Source of the DNA: Oncomelania hupensis
Taxonomy: Eukaryota > Mollusca > Gastropoda > Littorinimorpha > Pomatiopsidae
Reading direction: 5' to 3'
Length of the DNA: 64,000 nucleotides
Assembly (NCBI GenBank): GCA_036898135.1
Contig: CM072514.1
Span: forward strand, 83,765,122-83,829,121
In this document: positions 45,291-58,234 of the stretch, piece after piece
Position numbering within the stretch: position 1 is the first letter of the stretch
Layout of the letters: the number at the start of each line of letters is the position of its first letter
Translations under genes and position numbers: made by a program
Notes under the pieces: generated by a model
What the model was told of the DNA's origin: nothing
Databases searched by the model: none
Seen by the model: only the letters and a program-made list of their open reading frames with translations

Positions 45291-45607
45291 AAAAGATACA
45301 AATTTAAAAAAAAAATTTCGATATATATCTTTGCATGTCAAAGTTTTATTATAATTAGATTGCGAGATTCAAACAAGCATGTCATCTAAACACCGGTAAG
45401 ATAAACACAAAATAGATTTTTCTTATCCAACAAGCATCCAGACTTTCTATATTTTGTCATCACACTATTTCTACTACGTATTATAGGATTATAGTCATTG
45501 TTAAAAACAAAAACAAAAAAAAACTCTGAATGAAAGAACAAAAGAAGAAAAAGAAGAGAGTTATGGTAGGTAAACACAAATGTGTGTGTGTAAGTGCGTG
45601 TGTGTGT

Positions 45608-45611
<4 letters not shown>

Positions 45612-45680
<69 letters not shown>
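45612..45680. repeat. (CT)n microsatellite
   Basis: About 34 units abutting a family A copy. Confidence 0.95.
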
Positions 45681-45682
<2 letters not shown>

Positions 45683-46475
45683 CCCATTAGGAGTGCCAGG
45701 GGTTTCTGTATAAATAGTACCCCACTTTCTGGAATTTTTGTTGGCTTTAAATTCCCAAAGCCGCTACCTTTTTCCTTTCTCTTTCTCATTCTTACTCTGT
45801 CCCATCTACTATACTATCTTCCTCGTTAGACCAGTCACCTATCTTTTTTCTTGAACACTCTTCCAGAACTCCTCACTTGTGTACGAAGTCTGTCGGGTCC
45901 GCTTGGGGATATTGGACGCTTTCTTTCAAATGGTCACTAGGGCTTTCTATGATATTATTATTTAGGAATGTAGGCATTCTATTAGTGTTTTGTTGATATT
46001 TTATAATGATGTTTATATTCTTTTTTTTTTCTTTTTTTGTTTGTTTTGTTAAACGGTGATTTGATAAATTAGAGTCTAGCCTCAGCGTTTCCTGCGTAGG
46101 ATGTCTTTATTGTAAAGTTACCGGTAGAGTGCCTTCAGTGTTACCACTAGGGTAATTGTAGACTATTGTCCCATGACACCTGAGCGTATAGGCGACTACT
46201 GGTCACATTATTCTGACACCAGCGAACGAGTTGATGTTAAGGGGAAATAATATGGTCACACGTTGGCCAATCCGGGATTCGAACCATGAACCTTTCGGTG
46301 ACTAGTAAGCCGCTCTACCAACTGAGCTACCCGCCCCCACACACCGCTAGGTTTGTTTCAGCAGATCTTTTATAAGAAACAGGAGTGAGTCCTCTTTCAA
46401 CTAAGGTGCCCTGATTTTGTGGTCCTGATTTGGCTCTTTGCAGTCCGCTGGACTCTTTAATCAATGAATAAATAA
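45681..46475 (+). mobile_element. Family A element, 5' truncated, with a SINE inserted
   Basis: It runs from CCCCCATTAGGAGTGCCAGG through the TATAAATAGTACCCC box to GAGTCCGCTGGACC-like sequence (here degraded to GCAGTCCGCTGGACTC) and an AATC-rich tail. It is interrupted by a tRNA-derived SINE. Confidence 0.8.
46154..46342 (-). mobile_element. tRNA-derived SINE (type E) nested in family A
   Basis: On the minus strand: GGGCGGGTAGCTCAGTTGGT (A box), AGAGCGGCTTACTAGTCACC, then GGTTCGAATCC (B box). The near-identical flanks ACCACTAGGGT and ACCGCTAGGTT are the probable target duplication. Confidence 0.7.
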
Positions 46476-46619
46476 CTCTCTCTCTCTCTCTGTCTCTCTC
46501 TCCGTAGTGAATATTTGAGTGTTGTGATAGGTATGGGGGAGGAGTGAAGTGCGTGTGAATATGTATGTAGGGCTTATATTGTATCGAGGCCTGTGGCTTA
46601 TTTGTACAAATAAATTTTG

Positions 46620-46717
<98 letters not shown>

Positions 46718-46769
46718 TTTAAACATTTTCGAATCCTGACTTCAGCAAACTATTTTGTGATTGCTGGAT
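46476..46769. repeat. (CT)n arrays
   Basis: CT runs at 46466-46500 and 46624-46698, and a short CA run. Confidence 0.9.
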
Positions 46770-46830
46770 AGTAGTGGCCAGCGCTTTGAGAAGCTCTCTG
46801 AGCTTATAAGTGCGCTATATAAGAGTTTTC
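46770..46830 (+). mobile_element. SINE 3' tail fragment
   Basis: AGTGGCCAGCGCTTTGAGAA and AAGTGCGCTATATAAGAG. Confidence 0.65.
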
Positions 46831-46872
46831 TCTCTCTTTCTTTCTCTGTAGGCAGAACAGTTCTTGCTGTAA

Positions 46873-46908
<36 letters not shown>

Positions 46909-46985
46909 ATCTATCTCCCTCTCTCTCTACTCTCCCAACACCACACACACACACCCACACACACACGCACACACACACACACTCA
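46831..46985. repeat. (CT)n and (CA)n
   Basis: Interrupted CT and CA tracts. Confidence 0.85.
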
Positions 46986-47339
46986 CAAATCAATCATCCT
47001 TATTGAAAGTGCACGAATGTGCATGATTGTGTTTGGGCGACAAAGGACTGTTTATCATGCAGGCAGTTGGTTATTTTATTGCCCTATAGAATCGATTGCA
47101 GTAAAAACTACTTTCCTTTCGCATACTAAAGCTTGCACCAGAGATGTCCACCTAACTGGAATCCTGCCTTGCCAGTTCTGAATTTAAATACTTCTGACCG
47201 TCCAGGTTTGCCCTTGGCAGGCCCAGTAACGCTTAAAACACATACTGTACAGGTTGATAGCTTTTAATCATTATGTTCACGTGACAATCATGTTCTGAAT
47301 ACAATTTTCATTGCAATGCTGGAGGATTTATTTATGTAG

Positions 47340-47500
47340 GCTTATGTATTTATGTATTATATTGCTCTTGTATAGCGCTTTTCCCAGCGCCGGGGCTGCT
47401 CAATGCTCTGGCCGATACAGGAGCGAACTGAAGCCGCCTGTGGCAACCACTTGCTGCATTATCGCATGGTTTCACGCCCTAGACCACGGAGCACACTGTT
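47340..47500 (-). mobile_element. SINE type C, 3' part
   Basis: GTATAGCGCTTTTCCCAGCG, TCTGGCCGATACAGGAG and AACCACTTGCTGCATTATCG match the minus-strand SINE body and tail. Confidence 0.7.
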
Positions 47501-47609
47501 GGTAGCCCGGTGATCGGAGAGAAGGAATGCCTGCTGTTGAGAATTCACGAATCTGCGACATTGACCTCATTTCAACATAGGCTTGGAGGAAGGCGTGCCG
47601 AACGAAATA

Positions 47610-47720
47610 CAGCATACGCCCATGTGCGGTCAATGCAATACAACAAACCTCCATTTGCGGTCAGAAATACGACACCCATCTGCGGTCAGAAATACAACAT
47701 ACACCCATTTGCGTCAATAC
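47610..47720. repeat. Short tandem repeat, about four units of 26-30 bp
   Basis: Units of the form CATTTGCGGTCAGAAATAC with ACACCC repeats. Confidence 0.6.
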
Positions 47721-48489
47721 TGAAGAGGCTCTTCATCGCAGCTCTTGGTGTTGAAACGTAAAGTTGTCCCCTAATAGAAAAAGAAGAAAAAATGTGACAA
47801 ACCCCAACAAGTCACCAGTAATGATATTGCTTTTTGGATTACCTGTGGGAGAGCTGGACGCGATTTTATTGTGGTTAGTGATACAATGATGTTGTACTAT
47901 AGTGAGCCCGTCCCCAATGGCGCGTCCTGAAATGAGGCCTTCTGCACGGTGGCCACAATGTGTTGTCGCCTCACTGTAGAGATTTGGAAATCAGATTCTC
48001 CTGATTCCTGACAAGTAGCTGCAAGCAGACCGAAGTTTATTATAATACTCGTATAGGATGCTACCACGCGCTTTTTTAAATCAATCGACCCAAAGCGCGG
48101 CGATTTGAAGAACTCGACATTACAGAAGTCGAAATAAGAATCAATTTGAAATGTGAAAGTTTAGATTGACGGCCTCCAGGATTATTACTGAAGTGGCGAA
48201 AACTCTGCGTCAGCACCTAATATCTCACCAACCGCCCGTCAGGCTGGGGAGGGAGGGGGAAGGGGGGGAAGGGAGGGGGAAAGAGGGTTGGGGAATAATG
48301 AATGGATGATAGAAGGTTGGAACACCGATTCAAATAAAAAATTGACTTGTGTTTAGGATTTTTTACCACCTTTTTAACTTGTTGTGCGCGTAATGGAATG
48401 GCGTAGCCAGCAATAGTTACAATACTCTCAGGACTCCCAGTGTTAACATCACGGTCAATAATCACATTCATTAGTGTCCTATCACTAGT
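47721..48489. other. Unique stretch with a retroelement tail fragment
   Basis: A tail like that at 13.66 kb lies at 48040-48110, and G-rich sequence at 48240-48290. No gene is seen. Confidence 0.4.
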
Positions 48490-48504
48490 TTCTCTCTCTC
48501 CCTC

Positions 48505-48548
<44 letters not shown>

Positions 48549-48551
48549 CTC

Positions 48552-48599
<48 letters not shown>

Positions 48600-48770
48600 T
48601 CTCCTCTCTCTCTCTCTCTCTCTATTACGTTAAAAGTTTACATTCTCAGCTGTGGATTCATGCTGGAATGACTGTTGAAATTAGAAATTGTATTTATATA
48701 TATATATATATAGCGCGGGGGGGGGGGGGGGGGGGAGGGGGTGGAGGGGGAGGGGGGTGCATACACGTCA
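48490..48770. repeat. (CT)n, (TA)n and poly(G)
   Basis: CT at 48497-48625, TA at 48692-48712 and G-rich at 48716-48760. Confidence 0.9.
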
Positions 48771-48792
48771 GCTGGATGAGGTCACTCCCTAC

Positions 48793-50276
48793 TGTGGCGG
48801 TGGGTCTATTGTTGCTGGGCTCTGCACAATGGAATGCTATTACCCACTCGTCTGTTGTCGGTGGGGATCGCTAGTAATCTCCCTGTGACTTAACTTAATA
48901 CATTTATTTGTTTAGCTCGGTCTGTGTTTAGGCTGGGGGTACAGAGATAGAAAAAAATAGGTAAAAGATCACTGTCACACTAGCTCTCACACGGCTATGA
49001 AACATAGGTAGTCCAGCCACTTGATAACAGTAAATATCACACATTTATTTCCTATACTCTTTACACGATCTTCGAAGTACGATACTAACTTAAAAGTTCA
49101 AATGTCAATGCGAATGGTTCACTCTTGATAGTTCTAGGCAGCTACTTTATCATCATCGGGCACTGGATACTTTCTGCCCTAACGGTCAGAGTTCTGGAAG
49201 AGTGGACTACTTTGGTCCTGTGATATAGGTTTGGTGCACGGTTTCTATATGCACTTATCTGAGGGTTCGATGAGCTGTGTTGTGGTTGCTTCCTTGATAA
49301 GCTGTGTTGTGGTGGATTCTGCTCCTTGTTGCTAGACTGGTGGGCTCTCTTAGCGCATTGCTTTAGATGCCTCGGCAGCCAACGTTCAGCTACGACTTGT
49401 TCTTGTCTTTCGCCTGGTTGGGCTCACGATACGATGCCTGCTCGTCTGTAACATATGAGACGAAATTCTGCACAACCCTGTATAATAGGTGTGTGCAGAG
49501 CGTCTCACTGATGGCCGAAGTAGCCCTTAGTGATTAGCTCCACATCTCTACATATAAGCGACAAACATTCTGCTAAGTCCGTGGTCCACTGGAATCTCCA
49601 CTCTAATTTCCTATACATATATAAATATAAATCATGGCTAACTATACACATAGAGAAATAATTAATATGATACACATTCTCTGGTACAGCCACTGGTCTG
49701 CAAGCATACATATAGGTTAAACAACAGTGGGTCCGTACTAAATACAACATGGCGTCAAACCCGGTCCTGTTCGCCACGGGGTCACGCAATGTTGGACTAA
49801 TAATTCAATTCTAAGCATAGCAAATTTCACAAACATAATTCAACAATAATATCAATACGTCATGATGAAACACAAGTATGTTCATTTACCTTTTTGACAA
49901 TGTCAGGCCGTGGCTAACTTGATTGATTCGAGTTTTCAACAAGTCCAGCTTCCCTAGTCTGTCATTGAAGAGATTTCTGGAGCGTAGCTGTGTACTGCTC
50001 GCCGTTTGAACGCAGAATGACTCTCTCTACCTGTCTTCTGAACTGGGTAGAACTGGTATACCTGATCTCGCTGTGTTCTGATTGGCTGTAAATTCGATGA
50101 GCTCTAACGTAAGCTGCGATGATGTCACTACACTGCGCTCGCATCAAGCTAGCAGAGGGTAGCACACCTCAGTAATATCTGTCGTCTGCTTTAGCTTAAT
50201 ATTAACCGTAGTTTTACAACTGACTAAACAAGGCAAAAGCTTAAACTGTGCTGGTTAAAACTATGCTCTTGTTACA
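48793..50276 (-). mobile_element. Solo LTR, family L, copy 3
   Basis: Flanked by CCTAC on both sides (48788-48792 and 50277-50281). On the minus strand it starts TGTAACAAGAGCATAG and ends CCGCCACA. The 1484 bp are collinear with copy 1, including its 94-codon frame (49505-49789). Confidence 0.9.
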
Positions 50277-50281
50277 CCTAC

Positions 50282-52100
50282 CCTAGCGAGAGTTAGCTTA
50301 CACATGCTTAGCACAGTCCTTTAATTCTGTCGTCTGCTAGGCATTGACTTTAATTTACAAAGGCTATAGCAGGCTGAACAATTTAAGGCGTGAAACCGTA
50401 GTGCAGGGTCTAAATAGCCTATTGTGACAAGTTAATACTTCTACATCTTCATCAGTCTTCTTTCTGCATAAGAATGAAATGAATGACAGTCCCTTCCCTG
50501 CTTATTTTAAATGACTTTAAACAGAGGTCCTGAAAGGGCCGCGGCCTTACATTATTTTTACCAACATTTTCATGAGCTTCAATATCGTATTAACGTCCCC
50601 TATATGCTCACGTGTCTGGGGACTTTAACCTACAAAACGAACGATTAAATGTCGCTGTCCGCATTCGAGTCCTCCCAACCACCCCCCACCCCCCCACCCC
50701 CCGACCCACCTATCGCCACCCTCCATTTTCGGACAGCTCCCAATTGCGGACACCGACTCTTTCCATCCAGACGTCTTGACAGATGGATGACCAAACTTCT
50801 TTTCTTTCTACAGAGTCTAGACCATGCGATCAATCTTCTTTTTCGATATAGTTTTTCAGGTACTCGTATAGTACATTGCAATACTTTTTTTTTAGCGACA
50901 TCTATCACTGTATCAGTTTAATATTTCCGTGTTCACCTTTTCAGGGTTGGGAGGTGGGGGGACTCTAATCTGAAACTTTGACTTAAGTTAAAGGGACCCA
51001 CCTTGACCACGCCATCTCGACATCTCCTTTGAACATTCACAGTGCGTGTTGCCCTACTGAAAAAAAGAAGTTTCCAGCACACACACACACAAAACCTCTT
51101 TGGAAAGTATAATTATTTGTTCAATGAATAAATTCCGTAGGTTTTATGCCCTGCGAACTTTGACCCTATTTTTGGAGTGAACAGACGTCTTGAAGACTAC
51201 GTCTTTGTAGTATGGGGTATCATAGGGTATATTTTATCAACTTACAACGAAAAACCTTACGAGCAATTCTTTTCACCGATTTTGTCTCTTACTGGTTCTG
51301 GTAGATGCTTCTTTTTCTTTTTCTTTTTTTAGTTAGCTCAACAATGTTGGCTGGCCGTTGCTTTTAACAGGAAGCAAAAAAAACTAGAAGAGGTATTAAT
51401 GAAAATTTTTTTTTTACTGTACTTTCTAACGAGATATCGTTGTCACATCCACAGTGTGTGCTCACTTCACGAGAAACAACCACCCCAAATCACTAACACA
51501 TAAAACACCAAAGGGAACGATTACAACATTTTTATTACCACAAAAATAAACCCATCAATATATTTTACATAACCCCTTCCCCTGCTCTTGTATACTCACA
51601 ATCACGCTTAGCTATAATGAAAGCAAAACTGGTAAACAAACAATAATACATAAATGAAATAACCATTTTCTTTTTAGAGACTTTCTTGCTACAGCCTATA
51701 CAAGATCACAAGTGACAATAGAATTATTAACTACTTTGTGCAAAAAATTAATTATACACAAAGGCTTAATAATATTGTAAACAGTACTGATAATATTTCT
51801 CAGTGGCTACAAATTATACAAGATGTTTGTCTATAGAAAATGCCACTCCAAGTAAGTATATATAATTTCTTGAAAGAGATGATACAGTTGTCTTATTTTA
51901 TTGTATCTATCTATACACGTGGCTTTATACAACCGGCAAGTTATATTCTTTAAAGTTCATTTCCTTGAGCACGTTAAGAGGGAATAATAAACAACTTTTC
52001 CTTTACTACTTTCTAAATTAAAGTCACGCTGGAAGGCAGTCAGCGACCACCGTGGTTCGCTCAGATGCTCAGGTCAGTGGAGACGCCAGGTTGTTCATTG
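50282..52100. other. Unique stretch of about 1.8 kb
   Basis: This is the longest part without recognisable repeats. No frame has a domain I can name. AT-rich sequence at 51520-52020 resembles untranslated sequence, with a minus-strand AATAAA near 51535, but no coding exon is visible nearby. Confidence 0.4.
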
Positions 52101-52109
52101 GCTCCCGGC

Positions 52110-53076
52110 TCAGCCACGTCACGTTGTATTATGTACGGATCCACTGTTGTTTAACCTTTATGTATGCCTGCAGACCAGTTGCTGTAACAGAGAATGTTTA
52201 TAATATTAATTTCTCTATGTGTATAGGTAGCCATGTTTTATATTTATATATGTATAGGAAATTAGAGTGGAGATTCCAGTGGACCACGGACTTAGCAGAA
52301 TGTTCGTCGCTTATGTATAGAGATGTGGAGCTATCACTGAGGGCTACCTTGGCCTTCAGTGAGACGCTCTGCACACACCTATTATTCAGGGTTGTGCAGA
52401 ATTTCGTCTCATATGTTACAGACGAGCAGGCGTTATATCGTGAGCCCAACTCGGCGAACAACAAAAACCAGTCGTCGCCGTAAGTTGGCTGCCGAGGCAT
52501 CTCCAGCATTGCGCGAAGATAGCCCACCAGTCAACCCACAGGAAGAAAATTCCAAGACAACACAGCTTGTCACAGAACCCAACGCAACACAGCTCTTCAG
52601 ACACTGAGTTAAGTACAAAGTACTCAGTGCACCAAACTCTGTATAAACAGGACCACAGTAGTCCACTCTTCAAGAACTCTGACCATTAGGGCAGAAAGTA
52701 TTCAGTGCCCTATGATGAAAAAGTAGCTGCCTAGATTATTAGCGAGCGAACCATTTGCATTGACAATTGAACTTTTAAGTTAGTTTCGTACTTCGAATAT
52801 CGTGTATAGAGTAGAAGAAATAAATGTGTGGTTTTTACTGTTATCAAGTGGCTGGACTACATATGATTCATAGCCGTGTGAAAGCTAGTGTGACAGTGAT
52901 CTTTTACCATTTTTCTATCTATCTCTGTACCCCAGCCTAAACACAGACCGAGCTAAACAAATAAATGTATTAAGGTAATTCACAGGGTGATTCACTAGCG
53001 ATCCCCATAGAATAAGACGAGAGGGTTATAGCAGTCCATTGTGCAGAGCCCAGCAACAATAAAAACCCCACTCACA
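52110..53076 (+). mobile_element. LTR family L, copy 4, 5' truncated
   Basis: It is collinear with copy 1 from CACTGTTGTTTAACC to the CTCACA end. The first ~400 bp of the LTR are missing or replaced, and no target duplication was found. Confidence 0.8.
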
Positions 53077-53510
53077 AACAAACTCATTCATAAATTACTT
53101 CCCTTTATCATTAATAAACTGAACGAACTTCCCAACTCATTCATAACTTGCCTCCCTTCATCATAATTGTAAATAATTGTAATTTATTAATTACTTTCCT
53201 TCACAACTGTTGAAAACGACTGCTCACATTCCATTTAATAATTATATATTTTTTTTAAATTATTGACAAAATTGTTGTAATTTATATTTTACTTCTTTTT
53301 TCATTGCTAGCAAAGAATTCAAACTTGTCATGCATAAATTATTTCTCTTCACAACCGTTGAAAATAATTATATTATATAAATTATTTATTTTCCTGCATT
53401 TAAAAGCGTATTTTCTTCACTAATATTTCCTCTTATTCAAAATATAAAAAAATATGTTTGCACCAGAGCAAAATGGCTACTTAGGAATTGTCTATAGGTA
53501 CGTACGCTAC
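53077..53510. other. AT-rich stretch
   Basis: TTCATAAATTACTTCCC-like sequence recurs loosely (53090, 53140, 53190, 53330). No gene is seen. Confidence 0.4.
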
Positions 53511-53514
53511 CGGT

Positions 53515-53690
53515 ATTTATCCTCGGACACGACGACACAACACAACTCAAAGACGACACAACACAACTCAAAGACGACACAATACCGGTATTTATCCTCG
53601 GACACGACGACACAACACAACTCAAAGACGACACAACACAACTCAAAGATGACACAACACAACTCAAAGATGACACAGGTCCTAGTGGCA
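53515..53690. repeat. 21-bp tandem repeat with a higher-order duplication
   Basis: The unit is close to CGACACAACACAACTCAAAG plus A. The block starting ACCGGTATTTATCCTCGG occurs twice with its following units. Confidence 0.9.
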
Positions 53691-53870
53691 CAGTTGCATG
53701 CAGCTTCTTTTGTTTAGGACATCAGCCCCAGGTCGACAGGAACTGCGTCGCAGGACCGTTACAGCAGGACTACACGCTGCTTGAGATAGGCGGAAAATAG
53801 TACACAACCACGACACGCACCCTTCCCCACCCCTTACCCACTCTCTTGAAAATCTCTACTGGCACTTTGC

Positions 53871-54098
53871 TTCCCCTCGTGGGGTTGGCGGGGTTTCTGT
53901 ATAAATAGTATCTCCACTTTCTGGACATTTAGTGCTTTAAATTCCCGCTGTCGCTGTCTTTCTCATTTGTTCTTTCTCATTCCTAATTTGTTATATCAAT
54001 CTACTATACTATTTTCTTCTTCGCTAGACCAGTCACCTACCTTTTTTCTTGAAAACTCTTCCGGGACAAAACTCCTCATTTGTGTGTGAGGTCTGTTT
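53871..54098 (+). mobile_element. Family A element, internal part
   Basis: TATAAATAGTATCTCCAC through CTCATTTGTGTGTGAGGTCT; both ends are missing. The 3' break is a (TGTC)n-(CT)n array. Confidence 0.8.
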
Positions 54099-54103
54099 CA
54101 GTC

Positions 54104-54119
54104 TCTGTCTTTCTGTCTT

Positions 54120-54203
<84 letters not shown>
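54104..54203. repeat. (TGTC)n-(CT)n
   Basis: TGTC units pass into about 27 CT units. Confidence 0.95.
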
Positions 54204-54206
<3 letters not shown>

Positions 54207-54881
54207 CGGACACACATTTATTTAAACACAAATAGCGGCTTTTTAGATTCGCGATAGAACGCGGTAGAATACTGGATATTATATATATACATATATGATA
54301 TTTACAACTCGCTTTTCACTCCCCCACTCCCCAAATCACCAATCTGGTTCAAAGGGCGGCGATCTGTCCCAACATACAATGGCCAACTGTTTCACACTCT
54401 CTCATACACAACAGACATCAGCAATAACATTCTAAAGATAACAAAACAGTTTGCTTTAAACAAATGCGGTTGTAGTTTCAAAAGTTACAAACAATGTTTA
54501 ATAAGGAGTTACTTTTCAACCATACTACAGTAGAGTTCGTATAGGTCGCCCGAAAGTTTTCCAGTATACACTACTAACTGATAAATCCAAACAATCAATA
54601 AAGTGTTGATGACTTTGAGCTCTTCAATACTGATCATTTGGCTTTCTAGACACTTTAACTGATACAATTTATCATCAAGTACACATCTGTGTGTGAAAAC
54701 TTTTGTATTTCTTTATACGTGGCGATAACCGACTACTAATTTTTCCATCGTAAGCCACACAGACCTCATAAAGCGAACTCACTAAATTGTTAATAACATA
54801 AGACGTCGTGGTCTGTACTGATAACACGTTTGATAAGGAATTTTCCATTATAGACTGTAGAGGTTATAAAGCAAACATCAT
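54204..54881. other. Mostly unique stretch
   Basis: A weak retroelement tail lies near 54290-54370. No gene is seen. Confidence 0.35.
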
Positions 54882-55029
54882 GGGTAACGGATTAGCTCAG
54901 TTGGTAGAGCGGCGAGCTCTCGTGTTACAAAGGTTGCGGGTTCGATTATGGACATAAACATTGGCTCTGAGCACTGGCCATCTTATTGTTGCTATCAGTC
55001 TGATGGTTTGTTCAGTGTATAGTTTTCCC

Positions 55030-55085
<56 letters not shown>

Positions 55086-55283
55086 CTCCCCCACCCGTCC
55101 CCGATCGCCTAGGATTGTGCTCAGTCGTCTAAGCGTCAGACTGTGTACCCAAGGCACACAGTGGGCCCCTCAGGCGGCTTGAGTTAGATCCTGTATCGGC
55201 CAGCGCCTTGAGCAGCTCTTGAGCAGCTCTTGAGCTGAAAAAGCGCTATATAAGAATGACAAAATAAGATACAATAAATAAAT
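54882..55283 (+). mobile_element. tRNA-derived SINE type C, near full length
   Basis: Head GGATTAGCTCAGTTGGTAGA (A box) and GCGGGTTCGATTATGG (B box, one change). A (CT)n expansion sits in the body (55036-55081). The end GTATCGGCCAGCGCCTTGAG, with a duplicated AGCAGCTCTTG, leads to the AAAAGCGCTATATAAGAATG tail and AATAAATAAA. Confidence 0.85.
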
Positions 55284-55555
55284 TGTTGGAACCATACTAC
55301 AGGTATTAGTAATAACATGGGGACAGTTTCTTTATTTGATTTATTTATTTTGATTGAATATTTCCTACTTACAAAGCGCCTTTCCAGCTCAAGAGCTGCG
55401 CAAGACCATACAGTTTCCACGTGGAAGGAGACAGGCGGAGAGGAAGGAAAAACAAAGAACTGGACAGATGGTACATTTGTTGCCTATGTTTTACAGATTT
55501 TGTATAAAAGTGTTGACATCGGAGTTCATCTCACATAAATGTTTATGGACAACTT

Positions 55556-56067
55556 AGAAAGATCCGCACGAGAGAAAACATCACCATAGGAACCTGGAAT
55601 GTCAGGACCCCAAACTGCGGATGGAAAATGAGATGAACTGGCCCACGAGCTGGACCACTATCGATGGAATATTTTAGGTATCAGCGAACTGCGCTGGAAA
55701 GGCTTAGGTAAAACAACGACCGACAAAGGCCACCAAAAAAAAAAAAAAAAAGCTTTATTTCAGCGGGAGAGATGACAGGCACGAACACGGCGTTGATTTC
55801 TTGGTCCACAAGAACAGTCTAGCCACTGTCATGGGTTGCCGCCCAGTCTCCAGTAGACTCATTACCATCCGTCTGAGAGCAGCCCCTTTCAACATCACCA
55901 TCATCCAAGTCTATGCCCCAACATCAGACTATGACGACAGCGAAGTGGATGATTTCTATGAACATCTGCAGGCTGTCCCTTGACCAAGTGCCGAGGAAGG
56001 ACATAGTCATAGCGCAAAGTGACTGGAATTCCAAGGTTGGCCAAGATGCGTACCACAACTGGGGATA
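55556..56067 (+). pseudogene. RTE-like LINE endonuclease domain, truncated
   Basis: The APE-type endonuclease nicks the target DNA for LINE insertion. The piece reads ENITIGTWNVRT (catalytic N), then frameshifted LSELRWKG-like sequence (catalytic E region) and YFSGRDDRHEHGVDFLVHKN. GCRPVSSRLITIRLRAAPFN and IIQVYAPTSDYDDSEVDDFY follow, then AQSDWNSKVGQDAY where the family has GDWN. Frameshifts, an A18 run (55735-55752) and stops make it inactive. It ends at an (AAT)n array before the last endonuclease motif. Confidence 0.8.
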
Positions 56068-56098
56068 ATAATAATAATAATAATAATAGTAATGAATA

Positions 56099-56149
<51 letters not shown>

Positions 56150-56150
56150 A
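56068..56150. repeat. (AAT)n-(ATT)n inverted microsatellite
   Basis: AAT units followed by ATT units, able to form a hairpin. The ATT half is the tail of the next LINE. Confidence 0.9.
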
Positions 56151-56640
56151 CAACAACAGGCAATTTATACAGCGCTTTCCAAAATCACAAAGCGCTTTAC
56201 ACAAACAAATGTAAACACAACATGCATACATTGGTCAATAACACGCAACCACATACGCATCCCAACACCCAAAAACACTCACTCAGTGCGCCTAAGAAAG
56301 GGCCTCTCTAAAAAGATTCGTCTTCAAGTTCATTTTAAAAGACGCTAGTGAAGGACTGTGACGGACGGACCGAGGTAGCGAGTTCCAGGTCTGAACGGAG
56401 AAGAAACGGAAGGCTCGACCACCGTTTCTCACCCTGTGGTATTCTGGTACATGAAACATCCTTTCATCTGTAGACGAGCGGAGAGAGCGAAAAGGAACAT
56501 AGACAGTCAACATGATTGTGGACTCCACAGCAACAACGAGACAAATGAGAAAGGTCGGCGACTCTTGGAGTTTCAATCTGATACTGACAAACACGCTTGG
56601 TCTCCACAAAAAATCCAGACGAAGGACATGGCACAATCAC
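56151..56640 (-). pseudogene. LINE (CR1/L2-like) C-terminus and 3' UTR
   Basis: The minus strand reads VPFRSLRSSTDERMFHVPEY, then RVRNGGRAFRFFSVQTWNSL, SLASFKMNLKTNLFREALS and a stop at 56292. A short 3' UTR with AAAGCGCTGTATAAATTGCC leads to the ATT tail. It differs from the copies at 16.9 and 33.2 kb, so it is another lineage. Confidence 0.8.
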
Positions 56641-56659
56641 AGCCGGGAGCATCACAATC

Positions 56660-56925
<266 letters not shown>

Positions 56926-57371
56926 AAAACAAGTAGACAAATAAGGACAATTTTTTCACTGATAAAGTCCAGCACGCCATAACCAGATCGTATTCTTAAC
57001 AAGTTCGTCTGTACCCTGCCTAACTTTCTATTCTGCACTACGAACGATGACCCCCAAATGAATACGTTGATAACATTGAGTACACTGATAACAGGTCGCT
57101 AAATCTCCAAGCCAGACTACATAATCAGTAACTGCTTGATAACTTGGAGTTCACTAATACCGATAACCAAAGTCCCCATCATGGAAACGATCGAACCACC
57201 ACGCCAGTCCAAACAATGAGTTACAACTAATCAGGACCAGGTCAAGGTCTGTACACGTGTATCGTCATTAACTCACTCATACAGTTGATTAGAGTTTGTG
57301 AATTATGCGCAAGTAGTGTTTGATGATCAGTGGGTGTAACATAATGTCTTGAATATTTCATTACCGCCTCT
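56926..57371. other. Unique stretch
   Basis: Nothing was recognised. Confidence 0.35.
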
Positions 57372-57462
<91 letters not shown>

Positions 57463-57707
57463 ACATACACTCAATCCTCACAGCACAAACAAACAAAAAC
57501 ACAAATACACATACCTACGCTCTTCTCTCTCTCTCTCGCTCTCTCTTTCTCTCATCGCTCTTTCACAACACATCAAGCACACACACATACACGCACACAT
57601 ACGCACACACACGCGCATGCACGCACAGAGGCAAGGAAACGCACAAGCACGTATACACACATACACATTCACACACTCACTCTCTTTCTCTCTCTCTCTA
57701 GAATGTA

Positions 57708-57766
<59 letters not shown>
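57372..57766. repeat. (CT)n ... (GA)n pair with CA-rich middle
   Basis: CT repeats (57376-57460) and GA repeats (57709-57766) are complementary arms around about 250 bp of CA and CT sequence. Confidence 0.9.
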
Positions 57767-57768
<2 letters not shown>

Positions 57769-58234
57769 CACAGAACAAATGTGATTATGTGAGAAAGAGA
57801 GACAGCGACAGACAGACAGACAGTGACAATATAGATTGTTCTAGATGTATACTATTAAACCGCTCTATCGCTCTACAATTGCTTTCAAAACAATGACTAC
57901 CTTTCTGACACCAACACAGAGTACTCTATTGATAACAGTATCAACAACACACTGACGTCAACACTGCGATAGGGCCATTTGTCTGTGTGTTACTTTTACA
58001 TTATAGTTATGACCCATATCACAGGCACCCGATTTACTAGTACAATAGAGGGAAGGCTCACTATAAACAAACGTTATCGCATCCCGATACGAGCGCCTCT
58101 GCTTCGTACGTACAGGGGCAGTGAACATACTGTACAGTGATTTCAGATCATTCTTAACTCAACTAAAACCAAAGATTGTACGGATGTGAATTGCATATTG
58201 CGATGAATCTATCTTTCTGTGAAATTAATAAACA
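57767..58234. other. Unique stretch
   Basis: Nothing was recognised. Confidence 0.35.

Noticed and set aside
50645..50921. Pair of ~90-codon frames on opposite strands
   Set aside because: Overlapping antisense frames with proline- or glycine-rich low complexity from a C-rich tract; no recognisable domain.
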